From Kiritimatiellia bacterium (GTDB lineage Bacteria > Verrucomicrobiota > Kiritimatiellia > UBA8416 > JABMPJ01): 64,000 nucleotides of DNA. Under the pieces are notes generated by a model. The model was not told where the DNA came from. It did no database searches and was given only the letters and a program-made list of their open reading frames with translations. Where the stretch lies: positions 16,688 to 80,687 of the forward strand of contig JASLOA010000013.1 of NCBI GenBank assembly GCA_030745755.1, read 5' to 3'. Position 1 is the stretch's first letter; each line of letters opens with the position of its first letter. Position numbers and translations under genes: made by a program. Positions 8,704-18,585 of the stretch are shown piece after piece.

Positions 8704-10449
8704 TCAGATTCGCTCCAAGGTCTTGAGGCCGAGGAGGTCGAGGCCCTGTTTCAGGACGGTGGCTACGATGGTGCAGAGGCGGACCCGGCTTTCGCGGATG
8801 CCTTCGGGTGCTTTCAGGAAGGGGACGTTCTGGTAGAAGGAACTGTAGGTCTGGGCCAGGTCGTAGAGGTAGTCGGTCAGTACGTTGGGCTTGTACTGGT
8901 GTGCCGCACGGGCCACCACATCCCGGAATCGTATGAGCTGCAAGGCCAGCGTCCGCTCAATGGCTTCCTCCAGGCGCAGCGGCTCGTCTTCGGGTGTTCC
9001 TTCGGGGAAGCGTTCGGCGTACTTGCCTCGCACGCTGGCGATACGGGCGTAGGCATACTGCAGGTAGGGGCCGGAGTTTCCGTCCAGCGCGAGCGCCTTG
9101 TCCCAGGTGAAGGTTACCAGGCTCTGCGGGTTCTGGCTCAGGTCGGCGTACTTCACCGCGCCCACGCCTACGACGGACGCTACGGTGCGGCGCTCCGCTT
9201 CAGGCATGTCGGGCGACGAGGCGGCGATAATCTCAAGGGCGCGGCTTTCGGCTTCGGCCAGAAGCGCTTCGAGCTTGATCACATTGCCTTCACGGGTTGA
9301 GAAGGTCGCCTCCGGCAGTCGCATCAGGCCGAACCAGATATGATCGAGGCCCACGGTGTATTCCAAACGCCGGCAGATCGCGAAGATCTGTTTGAAATGA
9401 AGCTGCTGCCGCTCATCAGTGACGTAGATGATACGGTCGGGATTGAATTCCTCAACGCGCGCCGCCACGGTGGCCAGGTCGGATGTAGCATAGTTGAAGC
9501 CGCCATCGCTCTTGCGGACGATGCAGACCGGCAGTTTCTCTTCCTCAAGCATGACGACCGTGGCGCCTTCGCTCTCGACGGCGAGTCCTGCTTGCTCGAG
9601 CCGTTCGACGGTGCCGGCCAGCTTGTCGCGGTAGTAGCTTTCCCCATGCACAATGTCATAATGCACACCGAGTCGGGCGTACATGCGGTCGAGCTCTTCG
9701 AGGCTGAGCCGCATGAACATCTCCCACAGCTCCAGGTTCTCCTCGTCCCCGCTCTGCAGCTTGACCAGTTCGCGCCGACACTGCTCGAGCCATTCCTCAT
9801 CCTGTCGGGTCTTCTCGTAGCTGAGCACATAGACCCGTTCCAGCTCTTCCAGCGGAGAGGTCTGCATGGCTTGCTCGTCGCCGAAATGGCGATAGCCCAT
9901 GATCGTGATGCCAAACTGTGTGCCCCAGTCGCCCAGGTGATTGTCCGCGATGACGCTGTAGCCGAGGAAGCGGTGCATGCGATCGAGCACCGACCCGATG
10001 TTGTGCGAGCGCAGGTGTCCGATGTGGAGAGGCTTGGTCATGTTGGGCGACCCGTAGTCCATGACCACGGTCTTGCCTGCACCGACCTGCGGCACGCCGA
10101 GCTGGGCATCGGCTGCCATGCGCTCGACATGACGGGCCAGCCAGTCGCTGTCGAGGTAGAGATTCAGGAAGCCGGGTCCGGCCACTTCAAGGCGGTCCAG
10201 GCAGTCGGGCTGATCCGGGGCCTTGGCCACGGTCTCCGCAATAGCGCGCGGGGCCTGGCGCAGCACTTTGGCCAGGCCCATCGCGGCGTTACACTGGTAG
10301 TCGCCGAACTCGGGATTGGCGGTGTCCACCACCGCAATATCTGTAAAGTCGGTATCCGCATCCGGAAAGCATCCCCGGAATGCATCACGGATCCATCCCG
10401 AGAGGATCTCCGCCGGTGACTCGATTGATGTCGCTTCTGTCGCTGTCAT
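8704..10449 (-). CDS. argS: arginyl-tRNA synthetase
   Basis: DYGSPNMTKPLHIGHLRSHNIGSVLDRM (HIGH motif), full-length class I synthetase. Confidence 0.95.
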   Translation of the reverse strand: MTATEATSIESPAEILSGWIRDAFRGCFPDADTDFTDIAVVDTANPEFGDYQCNAAMGLAKVLRQAPRAIAETVAKAPDQPDCLDRLEVAGPGFLNLYLDSDWLARHVERMAADAQLGVPQVGAGKTVVMDYGSPNMTKPLHIGHLRSHNIGSVLDRMHRFLGYSVIADNHLGDWGTQFGITIMGYRHFGDEQAMQTSPLEELERVYVLSYEKTRQDEEWLEQCRRELVKLQSGDEENLELWEMFMRLSLEELDRMYARLGVHYDIVHGESYYRDKLAGTVERLEQAGLAVESEGATVVMLEEEKLPVCIVRKSDGGFNYATSDLATVAARVEEFNPDRIIYVTDERQQLHFKQIFAICRRLEYTVGLDHIWFGLMRLPEATFSTREGNVIKLEALLAEAESRALEIIAASSPDMPEAERRTVASVVGVGAVKYADLSQNPQSLVTFTWDKALALDGNSGPYLQYAYARIASVRGKYAERFPEGTPEDEPLRLEEAIERTLALQLIRFRDVVARAAHQYKPNVLTDYLYDLAQTYSSFYQNVPFLKAPEGIRESRVRLCTIVATVLKQGLDLLGLKTLERI

Positions 10450-10504
10450 GCCGCCTGCGTATACCGGAAGCAGCGGGGGAATGCACGCCGAAAAGGGGAA
10501 GGGA

Positions 10505-10835
10505 TGCAACCACGAAGGCACGGAGACACGGAGGGGAAGGAAGATGGAGAAGAGTGTCCCGAGAACCGTCCAGTTCGGGATACCGAACTGAACGGTTCTC
10601 GGGACGTTGTCCTCTGGGAGGGAGAGGAGACCACCGAGTGCTCAGTGCACTCTTCCCTCTCCCTTGGAGCAACGTTTCGGAAATCGTTCAGCGAGGCATG
10701 CCGCGCCGTAGCATTAGCGAAGGCGGGTATTCCTCGCTGGGCTATTTCCGAAACATCTTCTCGTTCCCTTTTCTCCTCCGTGCCTCCGCGTCTCCGTGGT
10801 TCAGATTCTTCCTCTTCGTGCCCTTCGTGGTTGCA
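10505..10835. repeat. composite nested palindrome, copy 3
   Basis: outer arms TGCAACCACGAAGG / CCTTCGTGGTTGCA; three inner hairpins, the third with an extra nested palindrome. Confidence 0.85.
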
Positions 10836-10881
10836 TCCCTTCTCGAAAAGGATTGCGCGGGCGGGGAGGAAAGGGGATTCT

Positions 10882-12151
10882 AGTGCTTGTGAAGAAACAG
10901 AAACTACGCATTTACAAGCGCGATGAGCACAATGTGTCGCGTCAGGATATGGATCCGGACGCGATCAAGGTGTTGTATCGCCTTCAGAACAGCGGACACA
11001 TTGCCTACCTGGTGGGAGGCGGTGTGCGTGACCTGCTGCTTGGACGCAGGCCCAAGGACTATGACATCTCTACGGATGCGCATCCGAACCGGATTAAGCG
11101 GCTGTTCCGGAATGCATTCCTGATTGGGCGGCGCTTTCGCCTGGCGCATATCAAGTTTGGCCCGAAGATCATCGAGACGAGCACCTTTCGTCGTGAGCCG
11201 GAAGTCGATACGCGTGCGAAAGGTGAGTTCTTTCACAAGCATGACAACACCTTCGGTACCCCCGAGGAAGATGCGTACCGACGCGATTTCACGATCAATG
11301 CGCTGTTCTACAATATTGCCGATTACACCGTGATCGACTACGTGGGCGGGCTGCGCGATCTTGAGAAGGGCGCCATTCGTTGTATCGGGAACCCCGACGT
11401 GCGCTTCAAAGAGGATCCCATCCGTATGCTGCGTGCCGTGCGTTTTGCCGCACGTATGGACTTCAACATCGAGCCGCGCACCTGGCGCTCGCTGCGGCGT
11501 AACGCGCCGGAGGCGCTCAAGGCGGCGCCCCCGCGTTTGCTGGAAGAAGTCTACCGCTTCTTCGGATACCGCTCCGGTGCGGCATCTTTCGAGCTTCTGG
11601 CACAGTCCCGCCTCATGGCACAGCTCTTTCCCGAGCTGGCCGCCTTCCTCAAAGCGCGACGCGGTCGCCAGGCTGAGTTTCGGGCGATGCTGGCGGCGTT
11701 GGATGCGTTTGGTGATGACTTTGCGTCACCCAAGCCGGAGCTGATCTTTGCCACGCTGTTGCACGGCATGTTCGAAGTCCGCCGTGCCGAGCATGTGGAG
11801 CGCGGAGAGCATCCGGGCCACGAAGTGATTCGTGAGCTGTTGGAGCCGCTGATGCCGCGCCTGCGGGTCCCGCGCCGTGTCGCCGATCGGCTGGTTCACA
11901 TCATCGATGCCCAGCGTCGTTTCGATGAAGAGCCCGGCGAACGCCGTTTCTCCCGGGAGCGATTCATGGCGCAGGAAACCTTCCGGGATGCTCTCGACTT
12001 CTTCAGCATCCGCGTTGCAGCCGGCCAGGCCAGCCCCGCCTTGCTCAAGGATTGGCAGAAGTGGGTCAAGAAAGAGCCGCCGCCGGAGCACGAGGAACGC
12101 AGACCGCAGCGACGTCGGCGTGGAGGGCGCGGGAAGCTCCGGCCGAGGTAA
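10882..12151 (+). CDS. pcnB: poly(A) polymerase / CCA-adding-type nucleotidyltransferase
   Basis: YLVGGGVRDLLLGRRPKDYDISTDA, FRREPEVDTR, RRDFTINALFYN; exact start uncertain. Confidence 0.85.
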
Positions 12152-12217
12152 GCCCTTCTTGGCTGGACCGGTTCGGAATACCGAACCGCTAAGGCCTGCG
12201 AAGGGCTTACCTCGGCC
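12141..12217. repeat. 17-bp perfect inverted repeat with inner GGTTCGG-AATA-CCGAACC hairpin
   Basis: GGCCGAGGTAAGCCCTT (12141-12157) / AAGGGCTTACCTCGGCC (12201-12217); pcnB stop codon lies in the stem. Confidence 0.85.
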
Positions 12218-12270
12218 TCCGCAGAGGCTAGGGGTAGCGTGGCTGGTGCGGGGCCGGGCCTCGCGAGACC

Positions 12271-12756
12271 TCAGGCTTCCAAACCCCGCACCCGATCAAT
12301 GATCCCGGTCGAGGAGCGACCTTCGACTTCGGGGGCCAGGATCACCCCGCCACCGTTGCTTTCGACGATTTCTCGACCACAGACCCAGTCGGCCCTGTCG
12401 CCGCCCTTGATCAGGACGTCCGGCAGGAGCTCCTTGATCAGGTTCTCCACATGCAGTTCGTCGAAGATGACGACATAGTCCACGGCCTCCAGCGACGCCA
12501 CCAGGAGGGCGCGTTCTTCCTCGTCGACGATCGGTCGATTCTTGCCCTTCAACTCGCGCACCGAACGGTCGGAGTTCAGGCCCACGACCAGCAGGTCGCC
12601 CTGCTGGCGCGCGAACGCCAGATAGCCGGCGTGACCTGCATGCAGCAGGTCGAAACAGCCGTTGGTAAAGGCGACACGTTGGCCTGCCGCTTTCCATTCG
12701 GCACGCAAGGCGACGATTCCTTCGCGGGAGACAATCTTGGTCTTGGGATCACGCAT
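12271..12756 (-). CDS. rfaE2: D-glycero-beta-D-manno-heptose 1-phosphate adenylyltransferase
   Basis: FTNGCFDLLHAGHAGYLAFARQQGDLLVVGLNSDRSVRELKG. Confidence 0.9.
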   Translation of the reverse strand: MRDPKTKIVSREGIVALRAEWKAAGQRVAFTNGCFDLLHAGHAGYLAFARQQGDLLVVGLNSDRSVRELKGKNRPIVDEEERALLVASLEAVDYVVIFDELHVENLIKELLPDVLIKGGDRADWVCGREIVESNGGGVILAPEVEGRSSTGIIDRVRGLEA

Positions 12757-12835
12757 GAAGGGATAATGGAATGCGGAATGCAGAATGTCGAATGCGGAAT
12801 GCGGCTCGGTTCTGTCTCCGCGGCTGTCGACCAAG

Positions 12836-12956
12836 AAGGAGATCCCTCGACTTCGCTCGGGATGACAGTTCTTGGAACCACCGAGTGTCTAAGGGAATTG
12901 TCATGCTGAGCTTGCCGAAGCATCTCCTCTAAACGACCCTGATGACCAGGGCAACA
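12836..12956. repeat. two-hairpin dispersed repeat, copy E3
   Basis: GGAGATCCCTCGACTTCGCTCGGGATGACA ... TGTCATGCTGAGCTTGCCGAAGCATCTCC. Confidence 0.8.
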
Positions 12957-13076
12957 CGCCGTTCACCTCAATCCCGGCGAGCCGTGTGGGTTCTGTCTTC
13001 ATGTTAGACCCCGGCATTGGCTTGTTCGCGGGTGAAGTGTATAAGGAAGTTGTGTGATGAGCGCGGGGAGCGATTG

Positions 13077-13886
13077 ATGTACCTCGATTTCTTTGGTCTT
13101 AATGAGTATCCGTTCAACGTAACGAGCGACCCGAGCTTTCTGTATCTCAGTGAGCAGCACCGGGAAGCGTTGGCCTACATGCAGTACGGCATTGAAGCGC
13201 GAAAGGGGTTTCTTGAGATTACCGGTGAGATTGGCGCCGGCAAGACCACGGTCTGCAAAGCGCTGTTGAGCAAGCTCAACGGGTCTTGCCGCACGGCGTT
13301 CATCCTCCACTCCGACCTTTCCGAGCTACAGCTGATCGAGGCCATTCTTGAAGACTTCGGACTGACCGCACCGCGCCGCAGCAAGATTGCCATGGTGCGC
13401 GAGTTGAACCGGTTCCTGCTCGAGGAGCTGAAGCATCATACGAACGTGGTTCTGATCCTGGATGAGGCCCAGACCTTGAAGGTCAAGACGCTGGAGACGA
13501 TACGCCTGCTGTCGAATCTTGAAACCGACAAAGAAAAACTGATGCAGATCGTGTTGGTGGGACAGCCGGAGCTGCGCAGGAAGCTGGCATCGCCAAAGTT
13601 GACGCAGTTACGGCAGCGCATCGGGGTTCGCTACCACATCAACCCGTTGCCCGGCGGCGAAATAGAGAAGTACATTCATCATCGCCTGCGCGTGGCCGGC
13701 TGTCGTACGGGCATCGAATTTGGCGACGGCTGTTACCAGCGCATCCACCACTACTCCGGTGGCGTGCCGCGCCTGATTAATCTGCTGTGCGATCGCGCGC
13801 TTCTGGCATCGTTTGTAAAGGGGCGCCGCATCATTGAATTGGACGTGATTGAGCGTAGCGTTAACGAGATTGAGGGTGAGGTATAA
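13077..13886 (+). CDS. ExeA/GspA-like AAA ATPase
   Basis: MYLDFFGLNEYPFNVTSDPSFLYLSEQHREALA; Walker A GEIGAGKTT. Confidence 0.85.
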   Translation: MYLDFFGLNEYPFNVTSDPSFLYLSEQHREALAYMQYGIEARKGFLEITGEIGAGKTTVCKALLSKLNGSCRTAFILHSDLSELQLIEAILEDFGLTAPRRSKIAMVRELNRFLLEELKHHTNVVLILDEAQTLKVKTLETIRLLSNLETDKEKLMQIVLVGQPELRRKLASPKLTQLRQRIGVRYHINPLPGGEIEKYIHHRLRVAGCRTGIEFGDGCYQRIHHYSGGVPRLINLLCDRALLASFVKGRRIIELDVIERSVNEIEGEV

Positions 13887-14611
13887 TGAGTATCATCAGT
13901 GAAGCGCTGAAGAAGGTGGAAGGCAATTCCGATTCGTCTCCGTCAGTGAAGAAACAGGCACCGCAAGTTGAGCTGGTGGATGGTTTTGCCAAGTCATCGC
14001 CGCCTCCTCTTTTCTCGGTCTGGTCCATTGTGCTCTCGACCGTTATGGTGCTTGTGGCTGCCTCGCTCTTGTTCGCCACCTGGTTTATGAACCGGCCGAA
14101 GGACTCCGCCTCCGGGGCGGCTGCGCCCAGACCCGTTTCGCCCCCGGTAAAGGTTGTGGCCACACCCGTCGCCACTGTGCCGGCTGAGCCTGTGCCGGTT
14201 GCACCAGCGGTGCCCGCTGCGCCGGGCGCTGCTCCCGCGGCTGAGCCCGCTGCACCGGAAGTGCAGCCCAGGCCGACCGATCCGATTGAAACTCCCGCCG
14301 AACCGGTCAAGGCGCCATCCGCAACGACCACGCCGCCGGCTGAGACGCCTGCGACGGGCGTTGCCTCGTCTCCAGAAGCTGAACCGGCCGCCAAGCCGGA
14401 GGTCAAGACAGCGCCTGCGGCTCCGAGCAAGCGCGATGATCTCGTGCTGACGGGTGTCGTCTACACGCCACGGGTGCGCATGGCGCATATCAATGGCAAG
14501 ATCCTCCCTGAAGGCGCGAAGATCAGGGGCTACCGCATCGTGTCGATCTCGCGCGAGAGCGTGCGCCTCAGCAAGGATGAGCAGTTCTACATTCTTCGGT
14601 TGAAGCGGTAG
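13886..14611 (+). CDS. GspB-domain-like membrane protein
   Basis: MSIISEALKKVE start, single TM, Pro/Ala-rich linker, C-terminal GVVYTPRVRMAHINGKILPEGAKIRGYRIVSISRESVRL. Confidence 0.75.
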   Translation: MSIISEALKKVEGNSDSSPSVKKQAPQVELVDGFAKSSPPPLFSVWSIVLSTVMVLVAASLLFATWFMNRPKDSASGAAAPRPVSPPVKVVATPVATVPAEPVPVAPAVPAAPGAAPAAEPAAPEVQPRPTDPIETPAEPVKAPSATTTPPAETPATGVASSPEAEPAAKPEVKTAPAAPSKRDDLVLTGVVYTPRVRMAHINGKILPEGAKIRGYRIVSISRESVRLSKDEQFYILRLKR

Positions 14612-14690
14612 GGCACTTAGTCGTTTCAACGCAAATTGGACGTACATCCTTCTAGTCTCGTGTATCATAATTGCGTTTGTACAACTGGTG

Positions 14691-14767
14691 TGTCATCCCG
14701 AGCTTGTCGAGGGATCTCGGCCGCCAGGCCGCTTCGCGGAGATCCCTCGACTTCGCTCGGGATGACA
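14691..14767. repeat. short palindromic repeat TGTCATCCCGAGC...GCTCGGGATGACA
   Basis: inverted arms on both sides of GGCCGCCAGGCCGC. Confidence 0.85.
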
Positions 14768-14807
14768 GTTGGCTCGATCATGCATCGAGAAGTTGTAGCG
14801 TTCGGTA

Positions 14808-15476
14808 TTACACCGGCCCGAACTCGTCCAGCCGGGCCGCGAACTGTGCCAGTTCGGTAACCGAGCGCAGTCCCAGCTTGCGAACCATGCTGCGCCGGTA
14901 GCCGTCGATCGTCTTGACGCTAACGTTGATATCCGCCGCCATTTCCTTGCGACCTGTTCCGCCACCCATAGCCTGCAGGACCTGCAGTTCCCTATCTGTC
15001 AGCGTGGAGATGTCGGGGGAAGCATTGGGCGTCGCCGCGGCGTTCTGCCCGTGCTTGAGAATGCGCGGTATGAGTTCCTTGCGTACGTAGACGCCACCGT
15101 CACGGACCGTACGAATCGCGGTGATAATCGTAGACGCTGCTTCCTGCTTCATAATGTACCCACGCGCACCGGCGCGGATCGCGCGCTCAGCGTAGAGGCG
15201 GTCTTCGTACATTGAGAACAGCAGGGCGGGAAAGTGCCTGTCCTGTACGAGCATATCGCGCACCAGGTCGAGCCCGCTCTGCTCGCCCAGTCGGAGGTCG
15301 ACGAGGGCGATGTCCGGCTTCAGTCGGTTGAACAGACGCATGGCGTCGGCCGCGGTGGCCGCTGTCCCGCAGACTTCCATGTCCGCCTCGGAGTCGATCA
15401 CCGTACAGATGCCCCGCGTGGCGACCGGATGATCATCCACCACGAGGATCCTCGTCTTTATGTTCGCCGCCTTCAT
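14808..15476 (-). CDS. LuxR/NarL-family response regulator
   Basis: receiver domain (ILVVDDHPVATRG, DIALVDLRLG) plus LTDRELQVLQAMGGGTGRKEMAADINVSVKTIDGYRRSMVRKLGL. Confidence 0.92.
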   Translation of the reverse strand: MKAANIKTRILVVDDHPVATRGICTVIDSEADMEVCGTAATAADAMRLFNRLKPDIALVDLRLGEQSGLDLVRDMLVQDRHFPALLFSMYEDRLYAERAIRAGARGYIMKQEAASTIITAIRTVRDGGVYVRKELIPRILKHGQNAAATPNASPDISTLTDRELQVLQAMGGGTGRKEMAADINVSVKTIDGYRRSMVRKLGLRSVTELAQFAARLDEFGPV

Positions 15477-15518
15477 AACCGTTGCTGTTGTAGCAGTCTT
15501 GCTACCGTGAGCTTGAGG

Positions 15519-16082
15519 CTATTGGCGGGATTCCGCAAGGCTGAATTCGCAGCCACAGTAGTCCTGGCGATAGAGGTCGTATTCGCGACTGAGCTCCAGG
15601 CTGCGGCGGAAGCCGTCCTGCTTCTTCAGGTCGACATCCAGGAACGGGCCCATCTCACGCCCGACGCGGAAGATGGTGGTGCTGTCCTTGTGGGGACTGA
15701 TGGAGAGGGTGGTGGTGTAGAAATCGAATCCGTGCTCCCGCGCATAGGCCGCCGCGTGGGACAGGCTGAAGGCAAAGCAGCGTTCGCAGCGGGCGCCGCC
15801 TTCGGGTTCGCCTTCATAGCCCTTGATGCACTCCAGCCAGTCTTCGTGGCTGTAGGCGTCCACCACAAAGGGGATCGCCATCTCTTTCGCGAAACGCTCC
15901 GCCTCGGCGAGGCGACGCCAGTACTCCGGCTCGGGTGCAATGTTGGAGTTGGAGAAGAACCCGGTCACGTCATACTTCTCACGCAACCGCTCGATCGATG
16001 CCGTGGAGCACGGCCCACAGCACACGTGAAGCAAGAGGCGCTGCTTTATCTGCTGTTCCGCTGATGGTTCGGGCTCATCCAT
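15519..16082 (-). CDS. queH: epoxyqueuosine reductase QueH
   Basis: LLLHVCCGPCSTASIERL; RCERCFAFSL; DYCGCEFSLAE cysteine pattern. Confidence 0.88.
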   Translation of the reverse strand: MDEPEPSAEQQIKQRLLLHVCCGPCSTASIERLREKYDVTGFFSNSNIAPEPEYWRRLAEAERFAKEMAIPFVVDAYSHEDWLECIKGYEGEPEGGARCERCFAFSLSHAAAYAREHGFDFYTTTLSISPHKDSTTIFRVGREMGPFLDVDLKKQDGFRRSLELSREYDLYRQDYCGCEFSLAESRQ

Positions 16083-16152
16083 GGGGTCCTTCTTATGGAT
16101 TATTGGGGCATTTCCGTCCAGCGTTTTTCAGTTGTACTGCGGCTGCAGGGCG

Positions 16153-16283
16153 TGTTGCCCAAGCCATGGGGGTCACTCAAAGGAGATGCTTCGACAAGCT
16201 CAGCATGACAATTCTTTATGAAACTCGGTGATTCCTGAACTGTCATCCCGAGCGCAGTCGAGGGATCTCCTCTTGGGTTACAA
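16153..16283. repeat. two-hairpin dispersed repeat, copy E2
   Basis: same order as E1: GTTGCCC, GGAGATGCTTCGACAAGC, TGTCATCCCGAGCGCAGTCGAGGGATCTCC. Confidence 0.85.
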
Positions 16284-16381
16284 CCCCTCTAGACATCCAT
16301 CATCGTCTTTCGACATTCATGTTGGCTGCATGATGCGCCTGCTGCTATATATAGACCGCAATGACGAGGAGTCGTGATCTT

Positions 16382-17878
16382 ATGAGTGTCTTTCGCTGCA
16401 GGCTGTTGTGGATCGGGGTGTTGGCGATTCTGGCAAGCGGGTGCGGTAAACCTGAACCTGAGCCTGTGATGGAACCGCATGAGGTCGACCTGGTTGAGGC
16501 CGTGGCGCTTTTGGAGCGCGGTGAGCCCGAAGCGGCGCTCGTGCTTCTGAAGCGTGTCGTCGACCAGGTGCCCACCAATGCCGTTGCGCAACTCAATCTC
16601 GGCGTGGCCTACGAGGCCGCCGGCCAGCCTGCAGAAGCCGCTACCGCCTACACCGAAGCCGCCGCCCTGAACACGACGGACGCACGTCCGCTTGAGTTGG
16701 CCGCCCGACTCTACATGGGCGTTGAGGATTGGGAGGGCGCCCGGGGTCTGCTTGACCAGGCCAACCGGCGCGAAGAGTATTCGCCACGCATTCTGACGGC
16801 CATGGGCGTTGTGGAGTACCGCGCCGGAAGCCTGGATATGGCCGAGGCATTCTTTGACGCGGCCCTCAAGGCCGATGAAACCTATGCCAGCGCGCTCTAC
16901 AATGCGGCCGTGTTGCAGCGTGACGGCCGCAAGGATATGGAGCGTGCGGTAGGCGGCTTTGAGGCCTATCTCGAACATGCCGCGGAGGATGACCCCCGCC
17001 TGGCTGCAGTACGCGCCTTTGTGGACTCGTACCAGTCTGCCCCGCCTGCCCCCCCTGAGCCCGAACCTGCTGCGCCGGCCGCGCCGCCGGTTGAGAGTGG
17101 GCCTCCGGCCCATGTGGTCAAGGCGCTTGCAGAGTCGGACAAGGCCATTGCCGGTGGTGCGTTCGACGTGGCATTGGTCACGCTCAAGCAGGCACTCAAG
17201 CAGGGCGCACACCCGGATCTGCAGTGGCGATTGGCCGAACTCTATCGTCAGCATCTTGCCATGCCGCAGAAGGCGGAGGCCACCTTTGAGACATTTGCGA
17301 CGGCCTATCCTGCCGATCCCCGCGTGGCTGACATTCCGTCAGATAAGCCCGCACCATCGGCGGCACCACCCGCTGCAGAAAAGCCGTTCGACACAACGGC
17401 CAACCGCCTCTGGATCCGCGCCCGAAAGGCGCATGACGAGGGCGACACTGCGCGCGCCATGGAACTCTATAAGGCCGCCCTGGAGCAGGACCCCAAGCTG
17501 TTTGGTGCCTGGTACAACCTGGGACTTGTGGCGAAGAGCGAGGGCGATCTGGATACGGCACAGCAGGCATTCGAGACGGCGCTGAAGCTGCGTCCTGAAT
17601 GGCCGGACGCACTGTTTATGCTGGCCGTGGTGGTGCACAAGCAGGGCGATGATGAACGGGCGACCGACCTGCTGGACCAGGTGCTGATCAAGCAGTTCCG
17701 CCACGTCAAAGCCCACTACCTGTTGGCCGTACTCTATGCCAAGGCCGGACGGCGCGGGATGGCGCGCACCCACTTTGAGCATGTGCTGCGCCTGGATGGC
17801 ACGGGCGAGTTCGGTCTGCAGGCCCGCGACTGGCTGAAGGAGAACCAACGTGAGCCGCCACCGATGCCGAGGCGATAG
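16382..17878 (+). CDS. TPR-repeat lipoprotein
   Basis: lipobox ILASGCG; multiple TPR-like helices. Confidence 0.8.
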   Translation: MSVFRCRLLWIGVLAILASGCGKPEPEPVMEPHEVDLVEAVALLERGEPEAALVLLKRVVDQVPTNAVAQLNLGVAYEAAGQPAEAATAYTEAAALNTTDARPLELAARLYMGVEDWEGARGLLDQANRREEYSPRILTAMGVVEYRAGSLDMAEAFFDAALKADETYASALYNAAVLQRDGRKDMERAVGGFEAYLEHAAEDDPRLAAVRAFVDSYQSAPPAPPEPEPAAPAAPPVESGPPAHVVKALAESDKAIAGGAFDVALVTLKQALKQGAHPDLQWRLAELYRQHLAMPQKAEATFETFATAYPADPRVADIPSDKPAPSAAPPAAEKPFDTTANRLWIRARKAHDEGDTARAMELYKAALEQDPKLFGAWYNLGLVAKSEGDLDTAQQAFETALKLRPEWPDALFMLAVVVHKQGDDERATDLLDQVLIKQFRHVKAHYLLAVLYAKAGRRGMARTHFEHVLRLDGTGEFGLQARDWLKENQREPPPMPRR

Positions 17879-17887
17879 GAGAAGCCG

Positions 17888-18490
17888 TTGCTGAACCTGG
17901 TTGATATCGTTGCGCTGCTCTTTGTGCTGCTGCATGTCGTGTTGAGCTGGCGGCGGGGACTGTCCGAGGAGATCGGTCGCGTTGCGGGCGCCGTGTTGGC
18001 TTTCTGGATTGGACTGCGCACCCACGACGGTGTGGCAGGCTGGATGACCGATCATACCCGCATGGAGGGAGAGCCGGCACGTGTGGTGGCCTATATCGGC
18101 GTCGTGTTGCTCATCATTCTTGCATCGCTCGTGCTGACGCTGGTGGTGAGCAAGGTGATCAAGCTGGCGATCCCCGATGGCATCGACAAGGTGGGCGGGG
18201 GTATCGCCGGACTGATTAAGGGCGCGTTCTACACGGCCATGATCTTCCTCGCAATGAATCTGTGGCCGCACGAGTATCTGAACCGTCACTTTGGTGAGGA
18301 ATCGGCACTTGGGTCGGTCGTGATGAAATGGATCCCTGCCCTGCAGGAGCAGATGGAAGAAAAGGGCGTCACCGAACGGGTGCGCGACCAGGTTGAGGCA
18401 TCACGCGAGAAGGTGGAAGAGGTCCTCAAGGACGAAGAGACAAAGAAGGAAGCGGGCCGGATCCGGAAGTGGTTTTCGAGAAAGAAATAG
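17888..18490 (+). CDS. CvpA family membrane protein
   Basis: four TM segments; VDIVALLFVLLHVVLSWRRGLSEEIGRV. Confidence 0.8.
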   Translation: MLNLVDIVALLFVLLHVVLSWRRGLSEEIGRVAGAVLAFWIGLRTHDGVAGWMTDHTRMEGEPARVVAYIGVVLLIILASLVLTLVVSKVIKLAIPDGIDKVGGGIAGLIKGAFYTAMIFLAMNLWPHEYLNRHFGEESALGSVVMKWIPALQEQMEEKGVTERVRDQVEASREKVEEVLKDEETKKEAGRIRKWFSRKK

Positions 18491-18585
18491 ATAATATTCA
18501 CATGGATGGACAGGATAGACAGGATGTGATGGTATCCAGTTCATCCTGTACATCCATGTTTGGTCTTCTCTCACGAAGGTGAACA

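Noticed and set aside
9340-10419. 359-aa plus-strand ORF
   Set aside because: Antisense to argS.
3822-10835. Composite palindromes as autonomous IS elements
   Set aside because: No transposase ORF inside and no obvious target-site duplications by eye; treated as non-autonomous repeats.
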